Source: Actinophytocola sp045807065 (GTDB lineage: Bacteria > Actinomycetota > Actinomycetes > Mycobacteriales > Pseudonocardiaceae). Taken from it: a stretch of DNA of 11,921 nt. Positions 5,726 through 11,921 of this stretch are shown one piece after another. The notes under the pieces were generated by a model, which saw only the letters and a program-made list of their open reading frames with translations, did not search any database and was not told where the DNA came from. Position numbers and translations under genes: made by a program. Where the stretch lies: contig NZ_JBJMIE010000217.1 of NCBI RefSeq assembly GCF_045807065.1, positions 1-11,921 on the forward strand, in the 5' to 3' direction. Each line of letters begins with the position of its first letter. The stretch's first letter is position 1.

Positions 5726-6417
5726 CCACCGCGACCAAGGACCTCAAGCGCCTCGCGGAGGAAGCATCGGTGGAGCTGGCCGACGCCACCGCGGCGGAAG
5801 CTCTCGCATGGACGGCGGAGACGTTCGGTGACAGGTTCATCGTCGCCGCCAACATGCAGGACGCCGTGCTGGTCGACCTCGCCGTGCGGGCGAAACCGAA
5901 CGTGGACGTGCTGTTCCTGGAGACCGGCTACCACTTCGCCGAGACCATCGGCACCCGGGACGCGGTCGAGGTCACCTACCCCTCGATCCGGATCGTCAAC
6001 GCCGAGGCCGAGCAGTCGGTGGCCGACCAGGAGGCGGAGTTCGGGCCGCTGAACAGGACCGACCCGACCCGGTGCTGCTTCCTGCGCAAGGTCGTGCCGC
6101 TGCGCAAGACGCTCGCGAACTACGACGCCTGGGTGACCGGCGTGCGCCGGGTCGACGCGCCGACCCGCGCGAACACGCCGACAGTCCAGTGGGACGACCG
6201 CAACAACCTGGTGAAGGTCAACCCGATCGCGCCGTGGACCGACGAGGAGTTCCGCGCGTACATCGACAGCCACGGCATCCTGGAGAACCCCCTCGTCGGC
6301 GAGGGGTACCTGTCGATCGGCTGCGCGCCGTGCACCGCGAAGCCGCTGCCGGGCGAGGACGCCCGCAGCGGCCGCTGGGCAGGCCTCGCCAAGACCGAGT
6401 GCGGGCTGCACGGATGA
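5722..6417 (+). CDS. cysH: Adenylyl-sulfate (APS) reductase, iron-sulfur type
   Basis: A 231-residue cytoplasmic PAPS/APS reductase family enzyme that reduces activated sulfate to sulfite with thioredoxin. Five conserved cysteines are visible: the pair Cys118-Cys119 (RCCFLRK) and Cys201/Cys204 (GCAPC) that bind a [4Fe-4S] cluster in APS-specific members, and the catalytic Cys227 near the C-terminus (TECGLHG). E. coli-type PAPS reductases lack the cluster cysteines, so APS (EC 1.8.4.10) is the expected substrate. The nucleotide-binding N-terminus includes FIVAANMQDAVLVDLA and LFLETGYHFAET. The GTG at 5722 overlaps the preceding stop (GTGA) and has GGAAGAGG seven bases upstream. The stop overlaps the cysD start (ATGA). 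Confidence 0.95.
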   Translation: MTTATKDLKRLAEEASVELADATAAEALAWTAETFGDRFIVAANMQDAVLVDLAVRAKPNVDVLFLETGYHFAETIGTRDAVEVTYPSIRIVNAEAEQSVADQEAEFGPLNRTDPTRCCFLRKVVPLRKTLANYDAWVTGVRRVDAPTRANTPTVQWDDRNNLVKVNPIAPWTDEEFRAYIDSHGILENPLVGEGYLSIGCAPCTAKPLPGEDARSGRWAGLAKTECGLHG

Positions 6418-7325
6418 CCGCGACCATCCCCGCGACACTGGACTCCCTGGGACGCCTGGAGTCCGAGGCGGTCCACATCATGCGGGAGGTGGCCGGCGAG
6501 TTCGACCGGCCGGTGATCCTCTTCTCCGGCGGCAAGGACTCCACGCTCCTGCTCCACCTGGCGGTCAAGGCGTTCTGGCCCGCGCCGGTGCCGTTCCCGT
6601 TGCTGCACGTGGACACCGGGCACAACTTCACCGAGGTCATCGAGTTCCGCGACCGGGTCGTCGAGCGGTACGGGCTGCGGCTCGTGGTCGCCGAGGTCCA
6701 GGACTGGATCGACGACGGCCGGCTCACCGAGCGCCCGGACGGCACCCGCAACCCGCTGCAGACCGTGCCGCTGCTGGACACCATCACCGAGCACCGGTTC
6801 GACGCGGTGTTCGGCGGCGGGCGCCGCGACGAGGAACGGGCCCGCGCCAAGGAGCGGATCTTCAGCCTGCGCAACGCGTTCGGCCAGTGGGAGCCGCGCC
6901 GGCAGCGCCCCGAGCTGTGGAACCTGTACAACGGGCGGCACCGGCCGGGCGAGCACGTACGCGTGTTCCCGCTGTCGAACTGGACCGAGCTGGACGTGTG
7001 GCGCTACATCGCCCGCGAGGGCATCGAGCTGCCGTCGATCTACTACGCGCACGAGCGCGAGGTCTACCTACGCGACGGCATGTGGCTCGCCGAGGGTCCG
7101 TGGGGCGGCCCGCGGGACGGGGAGGCGTTGCTGCGCAAGACGATCCGCTACCGCACGGTCGGCGACGGCTCGTACACCGGCGCGGTCGAGTCGACGGCCA
7201 CGACGCTCGACGAGGTGATCGCGGAGGTGGCCGCGAGCCGGCTCACCGAGCGCGGCGCGACCCGCGCGGACGACCGGCTGTCCGAGGCGGCGATGGAGGA
7301 TCGCAAGCGGGAGGGATACTTCTGA
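6414..7325 (+). CDS. cysD: Sulfate adenylyltransferase subunit 2
   Basis: The 303-residue catalytic subunit of ATP sulfurylase forms APS from sulfate and ATP, working with the GTPase CysN. The PP-loop SGGKDST lies at residues 38-44 (VILFSGGKDSTLLLHLA). Family blocks follow: LLHVDTGHNFTEVIEFRD, FDAVFGGGRRDEERARAKERIFSLR, and LSNWTELDVWRYI. The C-terminus MEDRKREGYF is typical of CysD. Length matches the family (about 300). The ATG at 6414 overlaps the cysH stop; its TGA shares one base with the cysN ATG, giving tight coupling of the two subunits. Confidence 0.97.
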   Translation: MTATIPATLDSLGRLESEAVHIMREVAGEFDRPVILFSGGKDSTLLLHLAVKAFWPAPVPFPLLHVDTGHNFTEVIEFRDRVVERYGLRLVVAEVQDWIDDGRLTERPDGTRNPLQTVPLLDTITEHRFDAVFGGGRRDEERARAKERIFSLRNAFGQWEPRRQRPELWNLYNGRHRPGEHVRVFPLSNWTELDVWRYIAREGIELPSIYYAHEREVYLRDGMWLAEGPWGGPRDGEALLRKTIRYRTVGDGSYTGAVESTATTLDEVIAEVAASRLTERGATRADDRLSEAAMEDRKREGYF

Positions 7326-8602
7326 TGTCCGACCTCCTTCGTCTGGCCACGGCGGGCAGTGTCGACGACGGCAAGTCGACGCTCGTCGGCCGGCTGCTGT
7401 ACGACACGAAGTCCGTGCTCGCCGACCAGCTCGACGCCGTGCACCGGGCCAGTGTCGACAAAGGACTGACCACGCCGGACCTCTCGCTGCTCGTCGACGG
7501 GCTGCGGTCGGAACGCGAGCAGGGCATCACGATCGACGTCGCCTACCGCTACTTCGCCACGGACAGGCGCTCGTTCGTGCTCGCCGATACCCCGGGCCAC
7601 GTGCAGTACACGCGCAACACGGTGACCGGCGCGTCAACGGCCGAGCTGGCGATCCTGCTGGTGGACGCCCGCAAGGGCGTGGTGGAGCAGACGAAGCGGC
7701 ACGCGGCGGTCCTCGCGCTGCTGGGCGTGCCCCGGCTCGTGCTGGCGGTCAACAAGATCGACCTCGTGAACTACGACGAGGGCACGTTCGAGGTGATCGC
7801 CAAGGAGTTCACCCACCACGCGACCACGCTCGGCTACCCGTTCGGCACGGTGCTCGCGATCCCGGTGTCCGCGCTGCGGGGCGACAACGTGGTCGGGCGC
7901 TCGCCGCACACCCCCTGGTACGTCGGGCCGACGCTGCTGGAGCACCTGGAGAACGTGCCGGTGGAACCGGATCCGCACGAGGCGCCGTTCCGGTTCCCCG
8001 TGCAGTACGTGATCCGCCCGCGCACGCCGGAGCACCCGGACTACCGCGGCTACGCCGGTCAGGTCAACGCCGGCACGATCCGGCCGGGCGACGAGGTCGT
8101 CGTGCTGCCGGCCGGAGTGCGGACCACGGTCACGAAGATCGACACGCCGGACGGCGAGCTGTCCGAGGCGGCCGCCGGCCGTTCGGTCACGCTGCTGCTG
8201 GCCGACGACATCGACATCTCCCGTGGCGACGTGATCGCGAGTGCCACCGAACCGCCGGAGCTGACCGACGAGCTGGGCGCCACCCTGGCGTGGCTCGCGG
8301 ACAAGCCGCTGCGGCCAGGTGCGCGTGTCCTTGTCAAGTCCGGGGCCAGGACCGTCCAGGCTGTGGTCACCGAGTTGCGCACCCGCTTCGACGAGCAGAA
8401 GCTGTCGACCCAGGACAACCCAGCCACGTTGACCCTCAACGAGATCGGCCAGGTGTCGCTGCGGACGGCCGAGCCGCTGCCGGTCGACAACTACACCAGC
8501 CACGGCCGGACGGGCGCCTTCCTGGTGATCGACCCGGCCGACGGCACGACGCTGGCCGCGGGGTTGGTCGGGGCACCGCTTCCGTTGCTCGACAAGGACT
8601 AG
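7325..8602 (+). CDS. cysN: Sulfate adenylyltransferase subunit 1 (GTPase)
   Basis: A 425-residue elongation-factor-like GTPase that couples GTP hydrolysis to APS formation by CysD. GTP-binding motifs are the P-loop GSVDDGKST (residues 11-19), DTPGH (88-92) and NKID (143-146). The RSEREQGITIDVAYRYF switch block is diagnostic of CysN/CysNC. Beta-barrel domains follow (PVQYVIRPRTPEHPDYRGYAGQ). The protein ends soon after these barrels, without the C-terminal APS kinase domain fused in M. tuberculosis CysNC (about 614 residues), and no separate cysC follows. The start shares base 7325 with the cysD stop. A 9-nt gap leads to the transporter genes. Confidence 0.97.
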   Translation: MSDLLRLATAGSVDDGKSTLVGRLLYDTKSVLADQLDAVHRASVDKGLTTPDLSLLVDGLRSEREQGITIDVAYRYFATDRRSFVLADTPGHVQYTRNTVTGASTAELAILLVDARKGVVEQTKRHAAVLALLGVPRLVLAVNKIDLVNYDEGTFEVIAKEFTHHATTLGYPFGTVLAIPVSALRGDNVVGRSPHTPWYVGPTLLEHLENVPVEPDPHEAPFRFPVQYVIRPRTPEHPDYRGYAGQVNAGTIRPGDEVVVLPAGVRTTVTKIDTPDGELSEAAAGRSVTLLLADDIDISRGDVIASATEPPELTDELGATLAWLADKPLRPGARVLVKSGARTVQAVVTELRTRFDEQKLSTQDNPATLTLNEIGQVSLRTAEPLPVDNYTSHGRTGAFLVIDPADGTTLAAGLVGAPLPLLDKD

Positions 8603-8611
8603 GAGATCCCT

Positions 8612-9670
8612 GTGCGCACCCGTTCAGTCCTCGCCACGATAGCCGCGTTATCCCTGCTCGCCACGGCATGTTCGCGGGCCGACGAAGGCGAGGACACCAG
8701 CGACACGGCCGCACAGGACCAGGGAGCGGCGGCCGAGCTGCGGCTCGGCTACTTCCCCAACGTCACCCACGCCCCCGCGCTGATCGGTCTCGAGAAGGGC
8801 CTGTTCGAGAAGGAGCTGGGCAAGACCAAGCTGACGCGGCAGGAGTTCAACGCCGGCCCCAACGAGGTGTCCGCGCTGCTGGGCGGCTCGCTCGACATCG
8901 GCTTCATCGGGTCGGGTCCCGCCATCAACGCCTACGCCAAGTCCAACGGCAAGGCGGTCCGGCTGATCTCCGGCGTCACCTCCGGCGGCGCGCAGCTGGT
9001 GACGACGTCGGACATCAGCAAGCCGGAGGACCTGGCCGGCAAGACGGTCGTCACCCCGCAGCTCGGCAACACCCAGGACGTGGCGCTGAAGAAGTGGTTG
9101 GCGGGCAAGGACCTCACCGGCAAGGTCCAGGTCACCAACATGGAGAACGCGCAGACCCTCGACGCCTTCAAGGGCGGTCAGGTGCAGGCGGCCTGGCTGC
9201 CGGAGCCGTGGTCGTCCCGGCTCGTGCTGGAGGCGGGCGCGAAGGTGTTCCTCGACGAGAAGGAACTGTGGCCGGACGGCAAGTTCCCGACCACGGTCCT
9301 CGTCGTGCGCACGGAGTTCCTCGACGAGCACCCGCAGACCGTCAAGGCGTTCCTGAAGGGCCTGGTCGCCTCGATCGGCTACGCCGAGGACAGCCCCGAG
9401 GACGCGCAGGCCGCGGTCAACAAGCAGCTGGAAGCGTTGACGGGCAAGGCGCTCAAGCCGGAGACCATCAAGCGGGCGTGGTCGAACATCACGCTCACGT
9501 TCGACCCGATCGCGGGCCAGTTCAAGCAGCTCGCCCAGGACCAGGTGACCGCGGGCATCGCGGAGAAGGCACCGGAGGTGGGCGGCTTCGCCGACCTCAC
9601 CCAGCTCAACGCGGTGCTCAGGGAAGCGGGCAAGCCGGAGGTCGACGCCGGCGGCCTGGACAAGAAGTAG
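8612..9670 (+). CDS. Substrate-binding lipoprotein of a NitT/Tau/Ssu-type ABC transporter
   Basis: A 352-residue secreted lipoprotein. The signal peptide (RTRSVLATIAALSLLATAC) ends in a lipobox with Cys20 as the lipidation site, followed by an acidic, disordered-looking stretch. The mature domain begins LRLGYFPNVTHAPALIGLEKGLF and contains VSALLGGSLDIGFIGSGPAINAY and AAWLPEPWSSRL. These are hallmarks of the SsuA/TauA/NrtA (NMT1-like) binding-protein group, which captures sulfonates, nitrate or related ligands. Location directly after cysDN argues for a sulfur substrate, sulfate or an organosulfonate, but sequence alone does not decide. It differs from the classical sulfate-binding protein Sbp/CysP family. 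GTG at 8612 has AGGAG (8601-8605) overlapping the cysN stop. Confidence 0.92.
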   Translation: MRTRSVLATIAALSLLATACSRADEGEDTSDTAAQDQGAAAELRLGYFPNVTHAPALIGLEKGLFEKELGKTKLTRQEFNAGPNEVSALLGGSLDIGFIGSGPAINAYAKSNGKAVRLISGVTSGGAQLVTTSDISKPEDLAGKTVVTPQLGNTQDVALKKWLAGKDLTGKVQVTNMENAQTLDAFKGGQVQAAWLPEPWSSRLVLEAGAKVFLDEKELWPDGKFPTTVLVVRTEFLDEHPQTVKAFLKGLVASIGYAEDSPEDAQAAVNKQLEALTGKALKPETIKRAWSNITLTFDPIAGQFKQLAQDQVTAGIAEKAPEVGGFADLTQLNAVLREAGKPEVDAGGLDKK

Positions 9671-9686
9671 TTAGGGGAGGCGAGCC

Positions 9687-10460
9687 ATGACCGCGACGCT
9701 CGAAACCGGGGTGCGAACCGACTACGCCGTGCGTCTTTCCGGCGTTGGCAAGACGTTCGGGCAGGGCAGGCGTGCGGTCACCGCGCTCGACGGGGTCGAC
9801 CTCGACGTCGCGCCCGGCGAGTTCGTGTGCCTGCTCGGCGCGTCCGGGTGCGGCAAGACGACCGTCCTGAACCTGGTGGCCGGCCTGGAGAAGCAGTCGG
9901 CCGGCGAGATCGAGCTGAACACGTCGCGGCCGGCGGTCATGTTCCAGGAGGCCGCGCTGATGCCGTGGCTGACGGCCTCGCGCAACGTCGAGCTGCCGCT
10001 GCGCCTCGCCGGCGTTCGACGGGCGGAGCGGCGGGCGCGGGCCGGCGAGCTGCTGGCGCTGGTGCGGCTCGCCGGCGTCGGCGACAAGCGGCCGCACGAG
10101 CTGTCCGGCGGCATGCGCCAGCGGGTCGCGCTGGCGCGTGCCCTCGCGTCCGCCGTCGACGGTGACGCGAACTCGTTGCTGCTCATGGACGAGCCGTTCT
10201 CCGCGCTCGACGCGATCACCCGGGACGTGCTGCAGTCGGAGCTGGTGCGGATCTGGCGCGCGACCGAGACCGCGGTCCTGTTCGTCACGCACGACGTGCG
10301 GGAGGCCGTGCGCCTCGGGCAGCGGGTGGTGCTGCTGTCGTCGCGGCCGGGCCGGGTCGTGCAGGAGTGGCATGTGAACGACCTGGACGCGCCGGAGCAG
10401 GCCGTGGTGGTCGACGAGATCAACAGACGCCTGCACGAGGTGATCAGCAGCCATGCCTGA
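9687..10460 (+). CDS. ABC transporter ATP-binding protein (SsuB/TauB type)
   Basis: A 257-residue ATPase that powers the adjacent importer from the cytoplasmic side. Motifs in order: Walker A GASGCGKTT (51-59), Q-loop Gln87 in VMFQEAALMPWLT, signature LSGGMRQR (139-146), Walker B LLLMDEP (164-170), D-loop SALD, and the H-loop His202 in FVTHDVREA. The MFQEAALMPW block is typical of NitT/Tau-family ATPases. The ATG follows GGGGAGG with a 6-nt spacer and a 16-nt gap from the lipoprotein gene. The 3' end overlaps the permease gene by 8 nt. Confidence 0.95.
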   Translation: MTATLETGVRTDYAVRLSGVGKTFGQGRRAVTALDGVDLDVAPGEFVCLLGASGCGKTTVLNLVAGLEKQSAGEIELNTSRPAVMFQEAALMPWLTASRNVELPLRLAGVRRAERRARAGELLALVRLAGVGDKRPHELSGGMRQRVALARALASAVDGDANSLLLMDEPFSALDAITRDVLQSELVRIWRATETAVLFVTHDVREAVRLGQRVVLLSSRPGRVVQEWHVNDLDAPEQAVVVDEINRRLHEVISSHA

Positions 10461-11370
10461 GGGCACCAGCCCGGCCGAGACCGTCGAGGACACCGGCGCG
10501 GCCGAGGTCGACGACGCCGCGTCCGTAGCCGGTCTCGACGCGCTCGACACGCCCACCCGATCCGCCTCGGACGCCCGGAGCTGGACCCGCAGGTTCCTGA
10601 GCCAGCTGTGGCCGCCGGTCCTCGTGCTGGTCCTGGTCGTCGCGATCTGGCAGGCGCTGTGGGCGGCCGCGTTCTGGCCGGAGTACAAGCTGCCCGCGCC
10701 GGCCGACGTGTGGGCGACGATCTGGAAGATCGTCGCGAACGGGGACATCGTCGGCTTCCTGTGGACGTCGGTGCACCGCGCGGTGATCGGGTTCGTCGTC
10801 GCGGTGGTCGTCGCCATCCCGCTCGGCCTGCTGATCGCGAACTTCAGCATCGTGCGGCGCGGGATCGGGCCGATCGTGTCCGGCCTGCAGAGCCTGCCGT
10901 CGGTGGCGTGGGTGCCGGCCGCGATCCTGTGGTTCGGCCTGACCGACGCGTCGATCTACTTCGTGGTGCTGCTCGGCGCGGTGCCGTCGATCGCGAACGG
11001 GCTCGTGTCCGGCATGGACCAGATCCCGCCGATCCTGCCCAGGGTCGGGAAGGTGCTCGGCGCGGGCCGGCTGGCGTCCGCCCGGCACATCCTGCTGCCG
11101 GCCGCGCTGCCCGGGTTCCTCGGTGGGCTCAAGCAGGGCTGGGCGTTCTCGTGGCGCTCGCTCATGGCCGCCGAGCTGATCGCGACGTCACCGCAGCTCG
11201 GGGTGGGGCTCGGGCAGTTCCTCCACAACGGCATGTCGCTGTCGGACATGTCGATGGTGATGGCGGCGATCATCCTGATCCTGTTCGTGGGCATCGGGAT
11301 CGAGCTGCTGGTGTTCCGGCCGCTGGAGCGGAGCGTGCTGCGGGCACGCGGTCTGACCGGGGCCCTGTGA
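10453..11370 (+). CDS. ABC transporter permease (SsuC/TauC type)
   Basis: A 305-residue inner-membrane permease. Hydrophobic segments lie near residues 53-74, 109-129, 145-163, 166-186, 225-245 (less hydrophobic) and 268-287. The EAA-type coupling loop is around 195-240 (LGAGRLASARHILLPAALPG, then KQGWAFSWRSLMAAEL), which contacts the ATPase. The N-terminus is an unusually long acidic cytoplasmic tail of about 45 residues (MPEGTSPAETVEDTGAAEVD...), common in actinobacterial versions. The start lies inside the ATPase gene, and the stop overlaps the next start (GTGA). It belongs with the lipoprotein and ATPase in one importer; the substrate is inferred as sulfate or sulfonate. Confidence 0.95.
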   Translation: MPEGTSPAETVEDTGAAEVDDAASVAGLDALDTPTRSASDARSWTRRFLSQLWPPVLVLVLVVAIWQALWAAAFWPEYKLPAPADVWATIWKIVANGDIVGFLWTSVHRAVIGFVVAVVVAIPLGLLIANFSIVRRGIGPIVSGLQSLPSVAWVPAAILWFGLTDASIYFVVLLGAVPSIANGLVSGMDQIPPILPRVGKVLGAGRLASARHILLPAALPGFLGGLKQGWAFSWRSLMAAELIATSPQLGVGLGQFLHNGMSLSDMSMVMAAIILILFVGIGIELLVFRPLERSVLRARGLTGAL

Positions 11371-11921
11371 GCCCGCCCCTCGTCGCCGTCGCGCACGGCA
11401 GCCGGGATCCGCGGTCGGCCGCGTGCGTGACCGAGCTGCTGGCCGCGGTGCGTGCGCGCGAGCCCGGTCTCGACGTGCGTGCGGCGTTCCTCGAACTGTC
11501 CGCGCCACGCCTGTTCGACGTGCTGTCCGCGCTCGCGGCGGACGGGCACCAGCACGCCGTGGTCGTGCCGTTGCTGCTCGGGTCGGCGTACCACGCCCGC
11601 GTCGACCTGCCGGGGCTGGTGACCGAGGCGCACGCCAGGCTGCCTCGGCTGTCGGTGTCGGTGTCCCGAGTGCTCGGCCCGGACGAGCGGCTGTCCGCCG
11701 TGGCGCTGCGCCGGCTCGCCGGCACGGGCGTGTCCCTGGACGATCCCTCGCTCGGCGTGGTGCTGGCGGCTGCGGGGTCGTCGCACGCGCCGGCCAACGC
11801 GGCCGTGGCGGCGGTCGCGTCGTCGTGGGCGCGGCGGTTCCGGGTCGCGGGCGTGCGGCCCGCGTTCGCGGCTCAGGCCTCGCCGTCGGTGCCGGCCGCG
11901 GTGTCCGCGTTGCGTGCCGGG
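11367..11921 (+). CDS. Sirohydrochlorin chelatase (CbiX/SirB family), 3' end outside window
   Basis: GTG at 11367 overlaps the permease stop as GTGA and opens a frame with no stop for 185 codons up to the window edge. The protein starts SPPLVAVAHGSRDPRSA and contains AAFLELSAPRLFDVL and VVVPLLLGSAYHARVDLPGL. His10 in AHGS and His76 in YHARVDLP match the metal-binding histidines of the CbiX/SirB/CbiK chelatase superfamily. A second, degenerate half begins near VVLAAAGSSHAPANAAV, suggesting a two-domain form. Such enzymes insert Fe2+ (or Co2+) into sirohydrochlorin. In this operon the expected product is siroheme for the sulfite reductase. Only the C-terminus is missing from view. Confidence 0.92.
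   Translation, partial: MSPPLVAVAHGSRDPRSAACVTELLAAVRAREPGLDVRAAFLELSAPRLFDVLSALAADGHQHAVVVPLLLGSAYHARVDLPGLVTEAHARLPRLSVSVSRVLGPDERLSAVALRRLAGTGVSLDDPSLGVVLAAAGSSHAPANAAVAAVASSWARRFRVAGVRPAFAAQASPSVPAAVSALRAG

Noticed and set aside
1..11921. Search by eye for tRNA, rRNA, CRISPR arrays, insertion sequences, integrases and attachment sites
   Set aside because: Nothing convincing was seen. Apart from the TPR repeats there are no regularly spaced repeats, transposase motifs or tRNA-like cloverleaf sequences.

Overview
The window is high-GC, with many GTG starts, purine-rich ribosome binding sites and tightly overlapping genes. The proteins resemble those of Actinobacteria, most likely a Pseudonocardiales member (Amycolatopsis/Saccharothrix/Lentzea type). 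That placement rests on protein motifs, the 48-residue TPR repeats and remembered gene order; no database was searched.

Layout. Bases 1-427 hold the 3' end of a TPR-repeat protein whose last repeats are almost identical at the DNA level. ilvD (511-2355, branched-chain amino acid synthesis) follows and converges on, and overlaps, an AraC-family regulator on the minus strand (2325-3128). That regulator is divergent from a small SRPBCC-fold protein (3209-3604).

From about 3605 to the right edge runs one sulfur-assimilation operon on the plus strand: sulfite reductase, a 57-residue zinc-ribbon protein, APS reductase (cysH), sulfate adenylyltransferase subunits (cysD, cysN), a lipoprotein/ATPase/permease transporter of the NitT/Tau/Ssu type, and a sirohydrochlorin chelatase cut by the window end. 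Adjacent genes overlap by 1-8 nt or are separated by 9-16 nt. Together they would import a sulfur anion, activate sulfate to APS (CysDN), reduce APS to sulfite (CysH), reduce sulfite to sulfide (sulfite reductase), and insert iron into the siroheme that this last enzyme needs. No cysC (APS kinase) lies in the operon and CysN carries no kinase domain, which fits the iron-sulfur APS-reductase motifs of CysH.

The most interesting region is 3605-3875, upstream of the sulfite reductase. It encodes an apparently overlooked 29-codon leader peptide (3675-3764) with an ARRHVDF...SSAMCRR core and a single Cys codon near its end. It is followed by a chain of mutually exclusive hairpins, the last of which pairs with the sulfite reductase Shine-Dalgarno. 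This suggests a cysteine-sensing translational attenuator. The peptide is read directly from the sequence; the switching mechanism is inference.
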